From: Branchiostoma floridae
Lineage: Eukaryota; Chordata; Leptocardii; Amphioxiformes; Branchiostomatidae
Assembly: GCF_000003815.2 (NCBI RefSeq)
Contig: NC_049981.1
Coordinates: 2,864,167 to 2,928,166 of the forward strand
Direction of reading: 5' to 3'
Length of the DNA: 64,000 nucleotides
Shown here: positions 51,365 through 64,000 of the stretch, piece by piece
Layout of the letters: each line of letters starts with the position of its first letter
Position numbering within the stretch: the stretch's first letter is position 1
Translations under genes and position numbers: made by a program
The notes under the pieces: model-generated
Seen by the model: only the letters and a program-made list of their open reading frames with translations
Database searches by the model: none
What the model was told of the DNA's origin: nothing

Positions 51365-53978
51365 ATTATTAACTAAGGTTGATCAAGGTCGGTACAGGAC
51401 TATTTTTATTCATTTTGAAAAGATTGCATGAAAAATACAAAATTTTCAAAGAATTTTCTTGAAATTGGTTAGATCTACTGTAGCAATTTTTGTTATCATG
51501 ATTATTCAAACTTCTTTGTAAGCCAGAATTTCATAAAATGATAAATCAGGACCTTTCAGTCGCACACAATCAAAAGTGGCAGCTTTGTTAATAATTAAAC
51601 AGTTTCCGACATACCAAAAGTCGATGTGTACATGTCTGGGTGTGGAAATATGCCCCCCTCCCCATCATGGCGTGATCTTCAGTGCAAGGCCTCGTGAAAA
51701 TAATGTTGCGTTTCTGGTAACCCGGCTAGCAAAAACATGATGGCATCTCGCTGCACTTGGGGCAACGGCGCGGCACTGCTTGTTTCGAAAGATTACACCA
51801 CGAATTTCAGAGATAAAGAACGATTTTTTAACGTTTTGTGCATTTTGTTGTACTCTTAGTAATTTTCGATTTTAGTGAGGAAAACGTTGCAAAATCATCC
51901 TCAAATATGTTATTCTCATGTCTGGTTCCTAGAAAAAGCGATATAAATAGACCCACTGAAACAAGGCCCCTTTATGTTGACGCCCGCGTAATATGATTTG
52001 CCAAAATATCGTAGTGCTAGAGAAATGGTTGTATTCAATTAAGTGTACTGATACCTTTGATGCCAGGTGGTGTGAGCAATTCTATCCCTTTTGTATATCG
52101 GCTCCTTCAATCTTTCAATTGCATTATACAGTCTGTACTATTTGGATTCATTTTACCATAACAAATGTTCAAAAACCTGTGTACGCTTGTATATGTAGAG
52201 TACAGTGGTTTTATGAATCTATGGTTGTTGTGTTGTATGTGATTGTATAATCTGTTTTATTAGGAGCCTGTTTGTGTCTGAAATAGAGAAATAAAGAATA
52301 AAGAAAGAATATTACAATCAACATATGATTGAAAATATCAATGTCCTGATGCAGTTTGCATTGTCAAATTGTAATTATTTGATCACTTTCGCCGAAATAA
52401 AAAAAGGAACAAATTAGAAAATCCCGAACAACTTACCATTTTTGTACATTTTTTTCCAGAACTACATTGCAAACAAAACATTATTTCCTTACGCCCAACC
52501 CCCGCAGAGGTACCTTTTGTATGGCTTATGCAGAGCCAATACCTATTGACCTCAATCTCGTTCTGGCAACCTTAAACAATGGGAAGATGTACGTGCAAAA
52601 ATAACCTGATGAAATTTTGATGCCTGTAGGAGAATACGGGTCACCAAAAAACATGCACTCATAAAATGAGAAACAGAATTGACAATGTTTTAAAAAAAGA
52701 AGTTTTTTCTAGAACGATTTAAGAACTGAAATATCTGTGCTTAAGGGAAGAATTAACTGAAGATTATTGAGTAAAGGGTGTTTTGGTATGTGAGCACTTT
52801 TCTTGCTTAAAAATACGACACCATTGTCTAACTATTACACCTAATCGTTAACATAATAGCTACATCGATGCCTGTATGAAATACGGTTGAAATAGCACCT
52901 ATATTTATTGTCGAACGGGATCGAAAGAACAAGAATGGTTGAAATATCAATATCAATTTTATGACGATAAAGCCTCGACATTATTTTACATTTGAAAATT
53001 TGCCTACTCGACAGAAAGGCAAACGCTTATGAATCAATAGTAATCTCTCTGAGATGTTTCTAGAACAAATTGTTTTTATCAGAATGTTGTATTTCTTTGG
53101 CCATACTAATTTGATGAAAATAACATATCAAAAATGTAGACAGTTCCAATCTTTTCCTGCTCGTGGAGGAGATAAAAAGCAGTTTGGGTTCTACATTTCA
53201 GAGATTGTAACAATAATCTTGTTTTAAATGCATACCCTAGGGCTAATTGCAAATACATGTGACATCTATATAACAGCAATAGATAGTCTTGATGATATAC
53301 TAGATGATATATTAGAGCCTATTCCAAGTCACCGTAGGGGCTTTTAAACAGTATTTGTAATAAGTTTGAATTGTTTTGAATAAAAGAATATTCAAGCCAC
53401 AGTAGGTTTGAATTAAAAATAAACTTGAATCTACGTATTCTAATTCTTTCGAATATTTAGAAACATTTTGAAAGTGATATGCAAAAACTCTCTCATACAA
53501 TAGTTTGATACATAACACCCAGCCTACCATGAGGACGTGTGTGTTGCTTTTTTTCCCAGTCCACTGACCCATTTACAAAATGTTACAAAAATGGTAGTGG
53601 TAAAATGCTGTTACGATGAAAACAACTATTGAAGTATATCATTCAACATCATAGATATTTCCAAACATTTACAATACTGGGGAAATATCTACAAAGTCGA
53701 AATAACGTTTAAGATATTTCCAAAGTATCAAATCTTTTTTTTTGGGCATATGCTTACAGACAATTGGATAAAATGAAGGTAATGACAATGACAACCCTTG
53801 CAGTGACTTGGAATGGACTCTTCTTGTACTGAAATATAGATTGAAGAAAATTAAGACGAAACAAAGCGTAAAAAATGCAACATATAGTTCCTCAGATATT
53901 AAATTCTATAAAGCAATTTGTTAAGACTCGAGATTCGTATCAAAGTTACAATCACCACAGTGCACAAATATCTCTTAC

Positions 53979-54029
53979 CTATATCTTGCGGTTGTTGTCC
54001 ACCATAAATTCGTTGTTTCTATCATTTAG
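53979..54029 (-). other. Possible 51-bp 5' untranslated exon of claudin-like gene B
   Basis: A strong acceptor (TTATGTTCTGTTTCTCAG) and a strong donor (ATAG|GTAAGAG) enclose 51 bases containing a short ATG frame that stops after eight codons. It is on the same strand as gene B and 6.8 kb upstream of its ATG. No other gene is nearby to own it. Unverified. Confidence 0.35.
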
Positions 54030-54779
54030 CTGAGAAACAGAACATAACGCTGGTGTCTTCTGAACGGCACTACGAAAATACGGGACGTACAATTCCACAG
54101 AGGGTGACATATCAGTGAGATTTAGTACCAAATAATGACCAGTGGGGCAAAATTAATGGCGATCCCTCCGTCGCCAAATCTCATCAATATTTAACCAATG
54201 ACAGTACAGTATTCCGATGACTGTATATAAATTGTTCTCCGGAAATGCGTCTGCGTGATGTAACTTCCAATGGGGGAGGGGGGCACATTTATATTGATCT
54301 GGTGTTTGCAGGTGACTGGCAGATATCTTAAAGCTTGCACGACCACATTTCTTCACCAAATGATTTTCAACCTTTGCAATTCATGTATTGTGTTTTTGTC
54401 GATAACTATGCAAATAATGGCCTTATTTGCATACGTTATATTAGCTGATCATCTCCTCCACCCTAATAACAAACGTACACGACCTTAAGAAGACTATGAT
54501 AGCGTTTTCTGATAATTTATGCAAATCAGATCCTTATTTGCATAATTAATGTCCAATGATGTTCACCCGTACCCAACTTCCACTACTAAGAAATTCCCGT
54601 CATTTACCAAAATGGGATGGTAGCATGTTCCCATTAATTGTGCAAATTATGTCTTAATCTGCATACTTCTATCTATTGAATGTTCTTCTCTTTATCAGTT
54701 ACAAATGTCAAATGTTGGAATAACCCTATAATGGAACAAAGTGGGTTACTAAAACTTCCTCATTGATTATGCAAATTCG

Positions 54780-55185
54780 TACGGCCCAGGTCCAAAGAAT
54801 CAGGTCCGAACCTGATTATCTGTGAAAATTGTGAATGGGTCGATGGTCCATTTGGCATCTCAAAGCATTCTGTTTCGTTTCCGACGTCCAATGGCGTTTT
54901 GAAATCCTATCTTCATATAAACAATACAAATTGCTTCTGTTTCATACCATGTGTGACTGTGGAAACTCAATAAGAATGACAATCAACTATCCTCTACGTC
55001 GCTCTTGTTATTTTGTTGGACCTGTAAGTCCCCAAACACGTGAACGACTCCCGGTATGATCTGTTCATTTTCGAATCAATCCAACATCCTGTCCACTAAT
55101 TTTTCAGTGCCGGTGTTTCCGGACCGGTCCAATAAGAAACACCGGCTGTGTACTAGTATACTGTATCGGTACCCACCCCTAATCG
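54780..55185. repeat. hAT-like MITE relative, incomplete
   Basis: The right end GTATCGGTACCCACCCCTAA matches the 20330-20782 element, and GACCGGTCCAATAAGAAA with AATCAGGTCCGAACCTG resembles its interior. No matching left end was found. Confidence 0.45.
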
Positions 55186-57641
55186 TGATAGAAGACATAT
55201 TGAGCAAGAACATGTCTAGAGGGAAATTGAGGAATCACAACCAACGTTTCGATTAGTGACCTTCCCCCGAGCAATACCTGCCGGTACTATGCCATACTGC
55301 ATCTAAGTATTCTCTGCGGCTGTATTCTCTATCATGCAACGAAATAAACTTGTGAAATTATTTTGCAATAGGTTAATGTTATCATTGATGTGTGATTTAC
55401 ATATATTATCAATTATCGTTGGATACTGCTTACTGTCACTATCATACTCTGGTTTGGTATCATGCTGCCATTATTCGTTATCATTTATGATCATTACATT
55501 GTCTGATTTCTTATATTTCTTTCTTAATCATTTTACTGAAGGGGGGGAGAACTAGAACAAGCAATCAACCCCCCACCCAACCTAGCACATTCTGTTTTGT
55601 TCTAGCTTTTGTGTATTGTGATTGTCAAATGCCCTAATAAATAAATAACGATAGATAAGAATTGAAGATGAAGTATTTTCTATTCCCATGTATGAATGTA
55701 ATAACGAAACAGACGTAATCTTGTAAACAGAAACTGTGCATCTATATACTAGCCGGTATAACGAACGCCCTTCGGCGTAACACACCAGCTAAACTGAGCA
55801 AGCCCTACTCAACGCTCATCATTTATGCCGGTGGGATCTAATCCTGGATTTTGTCAACCACATTATTTTACATGCAACCAGACATACGGGCTATTCCAAA
55901 TACCACTTCAGAAGGGGTGAGAGGGGGGGGGGGTGATCACACAAATCTCATCTCGCTATGTCATGATTGTTTTGATTTTGGTACACAATGTAGGGCCAGT
56001 CAACAACTGTAGCGTAGCGGGGAAGGCTTGGGATTGACCAATTTCCCAGGCTGGCGCCAATCCTCATACTGAATTATAAACGGTAAATCCCTACATGATC
56101 TAATTATAATTTGACCAATGGCAGTCCTAGACTAATGACCAATGACAGTTCTCCTTTAGAAACGCTGTCTCTGATGGTTGTACACACACTGGGCATTAAA
56201 CAGTGTACCAGTCAAGAATCATTTGTCGAACACATAATACCTGACTGTATGAAAATTCTATTAACAAATTAAAAATTTTGATACGAATTCGTTGTCGAAA
56301 ATTTGTTATTGTTGACTGTAATATGAGCAAAGTGGTTTGAATACAGTGGGGATTTTCGGAACACAAAAAGGCTGATATTGTTATGCGTATTCATCTCCGC
56401 CCCTTTTGACCTTCAAAATCTAATCTAAGGTCAAACACGATCGCTAGAAATTCCCGCTCGTCCGCCGTATCTAAGCGCGTTGCTAGGCAATGACGCCATC
56501 CTTCTGATCAAATTGTCATCGGCGCCAAATCAGGGGACAAATTGGTAAAGTCATACTCATTCAAGAGTTAGGGGGGGGGGGGCAGTGCGGACTTAAAAAC
56601 GCCTTCTCTTTAGCACGTTCCCTTAGTGAACATGAAATTCACATAAAAATTCATATCATTGGCTGACTGGTTTTCGTATACGTGGTTGCTGATTGGTTGA
56701 TGCTTCAGCCAATCAGGGTCGAAGGCTAATTGGCTGGGTAGAGCTCGTTTGGTGATACGATTGGTTCATTGCTTAATGGACGAGTTAATTGATCGATTTG
56801 CGAGGTGGGTTTGCTAACGAACCTTCAAACGTTCCGAGATTTTACGGTACATTCGTTATGATATATAAACTTAGATCAATAACGAAAAATAAGTATGAAT
56901 AATAATAATGATAATCTTTAGGCTAAATGCACAAAATGACCACAAGTGGTCTAATGGATGAAAATTAATTAAAAACAAACTAAGCTTATACAGTAGTTTC
57001 AGCTAGACTAATGGTAAATGATCTAAGGTATCATGTGTCTCCATAGGACAAATCACCATAAATAAAACACTTGTGTCCAGAAATCGGAGCGTATTCCAGT
57101 GACATTGAAAAACAGAGCATGTACCACACGTAAACACGCAAATCTTGATATATAGGAGCGCTCTGAATTGCGTTGGGCACTGCGTTGCATGGAATGAATA
57201 CTGAGTCTCGCTTTATTCTCTACGTTAGTCGCCTCTGTGCTTGTAACAATTTATCATGGATCCTCCTCCCCATTCCCTAACCTACCTTCTCGCTTCATAG
57301 ACACAAGCAATTAGCTTCTCCCGTCAAGGCAAACACTATTATAAAACGACGTCATTTCTCCTACGTGACTGGTTCATTTTTCTAGCTTTAGTCGTAAAAT
57401 AGATAGTCGTAAAAAAATCTATTATCTACAGAAAACGCGAATGTCCATGAAAAACATAAACATCACATGTTGTATGTCGGTCACGAAGTGAGTCAAACGT
57501 TACGTGATTTCTGAACTGTTTTAGAACATTGCGCAACGTTTATGCTATCAAGGTACGTATCTCTGCTGTAGTATTGTACAAAGGCTAAGAATTGCTGATA
57601 AACGTGTATGAAACGTCGAAACTGGGGTATAAAATACTCAC

Positions 57642-57850
57642 CGTTTGGCTGTGGGGTATGACCTAGTCCGAGAGCAGGATATGGCCGCAACCTTGTCTGT
57701 ACCCTCCTTTCAGAGTGGACTCGTCCACATAATCAAGCACACGGTAGGACACATGACGAGCACATGTCAGGTCGCTCGGTAGCGCTCGGAACTTATTAGT
57801 CTGTATTCCCCAGGGACACAGCCGTCTGTATGATCGCACTGATTGCAGAA
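57642..57850 (-). other. Possible 5' untranslated first exon of claudin-like gene B
   Basis: A consensus donor (AAACG|GTGAGTATT on the minus strand) ends a stretch that is more G+C-rich than its surroundings. No acceptor is evident upstream, as expected of a first exon. The upstream boundary given is a guess. It is 10.5 kb from gene B's ATG; ownership is inference. Confidence 0.25.
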
Positions 57851-58427
57851 TGGTGCTGCAGGCACGTCACGTATCTACAGTCAGAGGAAATGACTCTAAC
57901 TATACGCAGGATGCCCCCCCCCCCCTCCTCTACAGTATTATCTCAGTCAGTGTGCGTCAACTCACTACAGGAAACCACGCCGTTCTATTGCATTGATGTG
58001 TAAATCGTTAAAAATCTTATTACGTATAACGACTGGGAAAATGTTTTCTCAATACGGGTATATAGAAGAGAAGAAATAGTTAGTACTATTACGACAGAGA
58101 TACGCAAAGTTATGCGGCACTTTTCTGAGTGATAGTCACACTATTTTCTGTGCTCCTAGGAATGTTAAGATTTTCAGAAAGAAGTCGCCACTGTAGTCCA
58201 GAGCAAGACGCTTGGGGCCCAACCTTGCACCACTTGGTCCTTTGATCAAAAGCTATCTGTCACCCAAAATAATGAAGACCACATCATGTCCATGACAAAA
58301 GGTACCGAAGCCGAACATTCTGCTGCAGTACCAAGGTCACACACCAGGGGGACAAAAATAGATATTGAATACCATTGCAATCCACCAGGCAGTATAAAAC
58401 ACAAATACATGTATAAACACAACACAC

Positions 58428-58485
58428 ACCCGCGTGCGCGCGCGCGCGCGCGCACACACACACACACACACAAACACACAAACAC
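58428..58485 (+). repeat. CG/CA microsatellite
   Basis: CGCGTGCGCGCGCGCGCG followed by CA repeats, producing spurious poly-CV frames on the other strand. Confidence 0.93.
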
Positions 58486-58729
58486 GCATCATATAGTACA
58501 TATATACAATATCAACTGTGCATTCACCTGGCGATTCAAACCAAAATAGCTTGTAATGAGTATTACCATTGAAGGACAATTTTCCATTCTTAAGTAGATT
58601 CAATTTGATAGACTAAACAGCAGCTTTTTTGTTTTCATATGGCCACGTTTGGCTTTATGATATGAATTCTCATGTCATTCTCATTCGCACCAATTTCAGT
58701 CAGAAAAAAAAAACTGTAACAGTAAAGCA

Positions 58730-58800
58730 TGCGCTGTTGGCGACTGTTAGCGAAACAGGCGCGGCCCATTGAGAATTACATGTACATTTATCCAATACAT
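58730..58800 (+). repeat. Short copy of the GTCGCCAACAGGCGC dispersed repeat
   Basis: Contains TTGGCGACTGTTAGCGAAAC, then AGGCGCGGCCCATTGAGAAT and TTTATCC, in the family order. Confidence 0.45.
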
Positions 58801-59094
58801 CATCTCACTCAAGCTTTGCACCAAGAGTCGTTAATATCTTCCCGAACGGAAATGCCTCTCTCGAGAAGTCACCTTGAAGCCGAAATCCCGCAAACTACCC
58901 ACAAATCTATCACCGCGATGGCGGAGTAGAGTTAGCGGAGTGCTGACATTTATCATAGCACCTACGGCTGTCGATTTTCTTACACAGAGATAATCTCCAA
59001 GCAGATCCACGGTGGCGTAGCATAGTATCAAACCCGCACTCCGGTACCAGTTTGACTCCCTTTGGCCAGCTATACTCCTTGGCCAGCTTTGATA

Positions 59095-59268
59095 CAGTAG
59101 AAGCCAGATAATTGCACAACGGATTAACGCACACTTCTGTTAACTGCACGGAATCCCAAAATCCCAAACTGGTGCGGTCCAGCTAGATAACTTCGCATTA
59201 TTCCACCAGCCGGTTAATTGCGCGAAATTCACTGGCAAATAGGCCGTGCAATTAAGCGGCTTCTACTA
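59095..59268. mobile_element. Pogo/Tigger-like MITE, copy 2
   Basis: 174 bp flanked by TA (59093-59094, 59269-59270), with ends CAGTAGAAGCC / GGCTTCTACTA. It matches the 10203-10377 copy along its length, including TTAACTGCACGGAATCCCA and GCAATTAAGCGGCTTCT. Confidence 0.72.
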
Positions 59269-59749
59269 TACTATCTTATGGCACCGGAGGATCTGCTTGG
59301 AGATTACCCAGAGACAGGTACTGAATCGGAATCATCTCACAGATTGAGGAAAGCGCGAAAAACAACGGGGAAACTGTAAGAGTTCCACGAACTCATACCT
59401 TCGCCAAATAATTTTGTCATATTACATTGGAGACGAGACCTATCCATTAGCCAAAGGATCATGAATCTGACACTTGCAGTAAATTTAACCTCCAGCTTTG
59501 AAGCTCGGCTGCAGTACCGTAACTCGCCGATAGGAGGCTCATCATCAAACTTGACCTTCGTTTTCGCAACCCGCAACGCATCCACTAAATGTCATGAAGA
59601 TCCATCTACTTTTGAAGTTGTGTTAACGTTGTCCGCCAATTCTAACTCAAAAGCTGGCTGATCTCATTTGTAAGTTTTTGATACTATCTTATGCTACCGT
59701 ATGATCTGCTTGGGGATTAGCTTTCCGCGCCTAGCCTCACTCAGGTGAA

Positions 59750-59935
59750 GATGAGTAGCTAAATGCAGCAGGACAGTCCCTCGGACAGGATGTTTACTTA
59801 AATAGAGGTCCCATGTTTGAGGAGAGCCTAACCTCGAGCACGTAAAAAAAGAGTAAAGATCCCTTCAGGTGTGAGTGGATCAAATAAATACTAGTATGCA
59901 GCTTGTACAAATCTGGTGTGTTACACCATGGGACG
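59750..59935 (-). mobile_element. SINE-like fragment
   Basis: Reverse-oriented relative of the 37565-38070 body: CAGTCCCTCGGACAGGATGT, GAGGTCCCATGTTTGAGGAG and AGTAAAGATCCC. Confidence 0.55.
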
Positions 59936-61019
59936 GTTTATTGGTATGCAATACAAACAAACAAACATTGGCGCCGTCTGAATCCTGTTGTCACCAACGT
60001 TACATTTCTATCTATAAAATGAAATGGCCAATGAATAAACTCTTGTGTTCCTTGAGTCGAGTGCAGTTTTGTCGATCTCCGCTGGGCGCTGTAAAAAGCG
60101 GGCGCCAGACATGATATGCTTTATCGATGAATTTAAAGACTAAGTTAAACTTACTATATTAGTATAGACACTAATGGTCAGCTAATGGTCAGCTAATCCC
60201 TAATTATCTCTAAGAATGTATATTAGGTTGAATGTGCCTGTCCAGTAGTGTTGGCCCTCTGGTTATCAGAAGTTGTTCTGTTCCGGAGAAAGGATCTCAA
60301 AATGGGGAAGACATCGTTTAATAGCGATTTGGTACTTCGTGCTCTAAATAACTGGAGGGTGCACGTGGTGCGAAATCGCTGTGACACCGGCGTTTTTTCT
60401 ACCATGTGCGAAGAAAACATTATGCCAGTGAAGTGACCCCCGAAATGACAAGAGGGACTCTTAAAACCGGTTGTGGCAGGAACAAAAGGTCACTTGTTAT
60501 CGCCTAGGGGATAGTCGCTGTTTTCGACTAGACACAACCATTGTTTTATCTGTGTATTCTTACAATTTCATTCTAAAAGATAAAGTTAAAAAAATAAGAA
60601 GAAAATACTTTCAACTAGCCGTATTTCACTTAAAATATTGAAAACTCTTACGGTACAGGTTGAAGAAAGAATATGTAGATTTGCATGTCTTGAAAAAGTA
60701 CATTTTGATGCCCCTATATGAGAATGGTGCAGACCGGTTCAAATGACGTATTTTGAGGCAAGGTCTCAACACTAAGGTTATCGTCTCTCCGCTTAGTTAC
60801 CATGTACGCTTGGTACGTTCTAGACAGTGCCGTCTTAGTATAGATAAAATCGCTGGCTTGTGACCTAGTTTTACACAGGGGGAATTCATAGGAGAAACAC
60901 CGAAAAAAGGTACGTCAGTTGTTTACTTGTACGGTATTACATACACGGTAAAGTGCTTTATGGCAAAACACACCAGGTTTGTACTGAACACTGCAAGCTG
61001 CATATCCGGACAAATCTAT

Positions 61020-61190
61020 TTGATCCACTCACACCAAGAAGGACGCCTACTCTTTCCGATAAGTGTGGTGGGTGCTCGAGGCGGGGCTCTCCCCAAACAC
61101 GGGACCTCCATTTAATGTCCTATCGGAAGAACGGCCCTAACTGAAGCTACGTGCTCATATTTATCTCAGTGCCTCTCCCAAGGGCACAAC
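61020..61190 (+). mobile_element. SINE-like fragment
   Basis: Shares GATAAGTGTGGTGGG, GGGCTCTCCCCAAACACGGG, ACCTCCATTTAATGTCCTAT and GTGCCTCTCCCAAGGGCA with 37795-37985. Confidence 0.65.
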
Positions 61191-61926
61191 ATTGGAGTAT
61201 GTCAAGATACTAAGTATTCGATCCTAGAACGTATGCTATACACTCTGGCTCTAAATGACATGCTTACAGGAACTAAGATGAATGCTATAAATTCTATAGG
61301 TCAGTGAACGATTGTATTGATTGAATACACAAACTTTTCAGCGCACAATTTTTTTCTATTTTTTTTCTCACATGCAATCAAGACTACTGAAATAAATGCG
61401 AATGTGTCAAACTTATCGTAAAGACGAACAACACAATGTTAGTGTTAAGACAAAGTTACAGTTTGAATAAGGTCATTTTTGGGGCGTTAAATGAAACACT
61501 CACAATAATTGTCTTCCGCCACATTATGACTCACACGCCATTTGCTAAGTAGAATGCCTTCAGGGAGAAATGTGAAGGACATCTGCTTATGTACAATACA
61601 ATCTCTGTCCAAAATTGTTACCTGTTCGGTTTCACTGTATTGTACGGAATTCTGAACATGGAATAGCCTAATTTTCTATGGTGAAAACTCATTGCTTGTA
61701 CATTCTAGTCGACTTCCTACGGTTGGTTGTTTCAAGGTATGCCTGCTGATTGGGGCAATCTTTGTTTGTTTGTTTGTTTGTTTGTATTGACAAAGATCGA
61801 CGACTACAAACAGCAACTAAAAGCTACAAAAAAGTTACATGAATCTGTGTTTACCACACCTGTAGTAGGGATTTGTATGTAAGCTGGTGCCTATAAGGTC
61901 AAGGTTGAAACATTACGTACAGCCGT

Positions 61927-61997
61927 TTGTGTGTGTATGTGTTTGTGTGTGTGTGTGTGTGTGTGTTTGTTTGTGTGTGTGTTTGTGTGTGTGTGTT

Positions 61998-62056
<59 letters not shown>

Positions 62057-62125
62057 TTGTGGGAGAGTGTGTGTGTGGGGGGGGGGGGAGAGTGTGTGTG
62101 TGTGTGGGGGGGGGGGAGTTTTGTG
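61927..62125 (+). repeat. GT microsatellite with G runs
   Basis: About 200 bases of GT/TTTGT repeats with two runs of nine or more G. It produces the long poly-CV reading frames here. Confidence 0.95.
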
Positions 62126-63587
62126 TGTATGTGTATCTGGTTGTGTGCTCTTACCAGCCATTGTTCAAATATTCTCGTACCTAATTACCTCAAATGTCAT
62201 AGCCGTCAATTATACCATGTCCAATTATTATCACAGCAATCGTAATCATATAGATATAAGAATTCATGCAGATTCATTTTTTCACGGTTGCATCAGCTTT
62301 AGTTGTCTTGAGGTTGTTTTTGTTTGTTTGTGTTGCAAACCCCGTAAACTGCCTCATGACGTAGCACACCAGGTTCATTATATATGAGTACAACTGCAGA
62401 ACCAGACAGATCTATATATTCATCCACTTACAGGCACATCCATGGCCAGACATATTTATTTCATCAACTTACACCAGAGAGAAAACACAATTAAGTTCAT
62501 TTCCACATTGCACATCAGCAACGTCTCAATGAGTCTGTGTGACCTTTCAGGTGCGCTCTCATCGCACTTGTGTCAAGCTTGCGTCACTGCGGGGTTCGGA
62601 AGATACTCAGCGAATTTCAGAGATAAAGAACGAAGTTTCTTTCTTTCGGTGTGTTTTATCGTCTTCTAAGTCATACTTTTACGTGTTACGCAATATCTAA
62701 ATTATAAAAAAAAATCTGAGAGAATAACAAAACAGTGACGCAGTGAACGAACACCGAAGTAACGCAAACTTGATGGGATGGGGGGGGGGCTCTCAGTTTT
62801 GAATCCCATGAACTAGATTTCTAGCGAGGTCAACGCCCATGAAGTCGGTTCTTTCAGATGCAGAGTAACTAATTAACACTAAACTGGTGGCACGCGAGGG
62901 GTAGGGGGGGGGAATATTTCACACCTATTGTCCGTCCACTACTAGCTGTTAAATACCGTCAATACGTTACAAAGGAAATTTTTGTAGGGCTTCCTTTACT
63001 TTACAGCATGTATTTTTGTAAGCTAGTACCTTTCAATGTTGGTAATATAGAATAGAAGGAAGGACGGAAGATACAGACAATACGACTTGAGTACATATCG
63101 TTATATTTGACAATTTACTACAGCCGTTGCGCACGGGTCATCAGAGAGAACGTCTTTTTACCTACTTCAGATTTCATACAAGAACAATTTCAACGATTCA
63201 AACGATGTGCTTCGGGCATATTTTGATAAAATCACGACTGGAATGGAATCAGAATGGTATGCTAGGGAGAGGTAGTCATAGTCGCAGTCAGCATAAATGA
63301 AGAAAAAATTTTCTTTGAAAGAAAAGACTTTTCACATGGCATCTGCAACACTATTCATAACATTTCCCTCATTTAATCACAGAAGACATGGCATGGCGGA
63401 AGATACTATCCGTACTAGTAGGGCCGTCGCGACTGTCTCTCTTTGTGTTGTTTTGTAATCAGATAAGCGTGTTTATAAGATTAGACATTTGATTGATGTA
63501 ACGTTACAGCTACAGGGCAGGGAACAGACAACTATCAAACCGTCCCGACTTTGAGGTTCTGTTACCGAAGCTAGTTTCCATGTCGTA

Positions 63588-63727
63588 GACGGTCGTTAGC
63601 TTTCGTAAACGGTCGTCAGCTTTTGAAAACGGTCCTGACCTTTCGGAACCGGTCGTCGCCTTTCGGAACCGGTCGCCACCTTTCGGAATCGGTCGCCACC
63701 GTTTGGAAACGATCGTCACAGTAAGTC
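63588..63727 (+). repeat. 20-bp tandem repeat
   Basis: Seven consecutive 20-base units close to CCGGTCGCCACCTTTCGGAA, with substitutions but no length change. A reverse-strand frame runs through it but resembles no protein. Confidence 0.85.
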
Positions 63728-64000
63728 TGGAGTCGGTAGAATTTGCTAGGGTTGGCCGGGTAGCTGGAAACACAACCCTTTGTTTACTAGCCTGAGTACC
63801 ATGATCCTCCGTAGTGACCACTGGCTCAATACTTTCGCTTACTAACCACAGCAAACGAAAGTATTGATCTCCTTCCCTGTCCAGTTACATCAAAGTGCTT
63901 AAATAATGTTTAATTCGATGTAATGATTAGAATTAGAATTGAATAGATGTGAACCAGTGTGTCGAGTTTGATACCCGCCGGTCCCCGATGGGCCCTGACT

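Larger units (their letters stand above)
47173..64000. other. Right-hand region: upstream of claudin-like gene B, repeats and unique AT-rich DNA
   Basis: No protein-coding exon could be supported here. Besides the listed elements it holds G and CA/GT runs, AT-rich DNA, and two sites that look like minus-strand untranslated exons. Between roughly 51365 and 53978, and again from 55190 to 57640, I see nothing assignable. Confidence 0.45.

Noticed and set aside
60248..60436. A 62-codon plus-strand frame
   Set aside because: Protein-like in places but with no recognisable family, no splice context and no second exon, so not reported as a gene.
63510..63854. A 114-codon minus-strand frame with GPFSKADDRLRKLTT
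   Set aside because: Mostly the 20-bp tandem repeat in translation; no splice or homology support.
63968..64000. Start of another CCCGTCAGGGCC foldback element at the window edge
   Set aside because: Only about 30 bases are visible, too few to tell from chance.

Overview
The window is animal (metazoan) nuclear DNA: short exons bounded by GT/AG sites, long introns, many microsatellites, non-LTR retrotransposon tails, tRNA-derived SINEs and small DNA transposons, plus two 100-base assembly gaps (1242-1341, 19302-19401). Claudin-like, kringle, PAN/apple, EGF and cadherin modules in unusual combinations suggest an invertebrate deuterostome; a lancelet (Branchiostoma) is my best guess. This is an inference from style, not a database match.

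Five protein-coding genes can be read, all on the minus strand. (1) A partial cadherin-like gene runs from a signal-peptide exon at 3988 down past the left edge; two further exons (795-911, 157-258) match its neighbour. (2) A complete 10-exon paralogue at 17327-6775 encodes 409 aa: signal peptide, one degenerate cadherin repeat, an unrecognised middle region, one MEGF-type EGF domain, a transmembrane helix and a 43-residue tail. (3) A complete 4-exon gene at 24937-20818 encodes a 363-aa type II membrane protein: cytoplasmic N-terminus, helix, heptad-repeat stalk and a C-terminal kringle. (4) and (5) Two claudin-like four-helix genes are diverged duplicates. Gene A (31931-27716) carries a 13-unit, N-glycosylation-rich 9-residue repeat in its first extracellular loop. 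Gene B (47172-42551) carries a PAN/apple domain in the same place. Splice phases agree at every junction, with one ambiguous donor in gene A.

Layout: 1-3988 cadherin-like gene 1 with mobile debris; 3989-6774 spacer; 6775-17327 cadherin-like gene 2; 17328-20817 spacer with a minisatellite broken by a retrotransposon fragment; 20818-24937 kringle gene; 24938-27715 spacer with 109-bp tandem repeats; 27716-31931 claudin-like gene A, with a retrotransposon tail in its last intron; 31932-42550 repeats and mobile elements; 42551-47172 claudin-like gene B; 47173-64000 mostly repeats with two possible 5' untranslated exons of gene B.

Mobile DNA includes a pair of TTAA-flanked piggyBac-like elements, one holding a nested element; an internally deleted mariner; two pogo-like MITEs; hAT-like MITEs; and several foldback families. 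All five products are predicted cell-surface proteins, so the locus looks like a neighbourhood of shuffled ectodomain genes. Nothing in the sequence shows that they act together.
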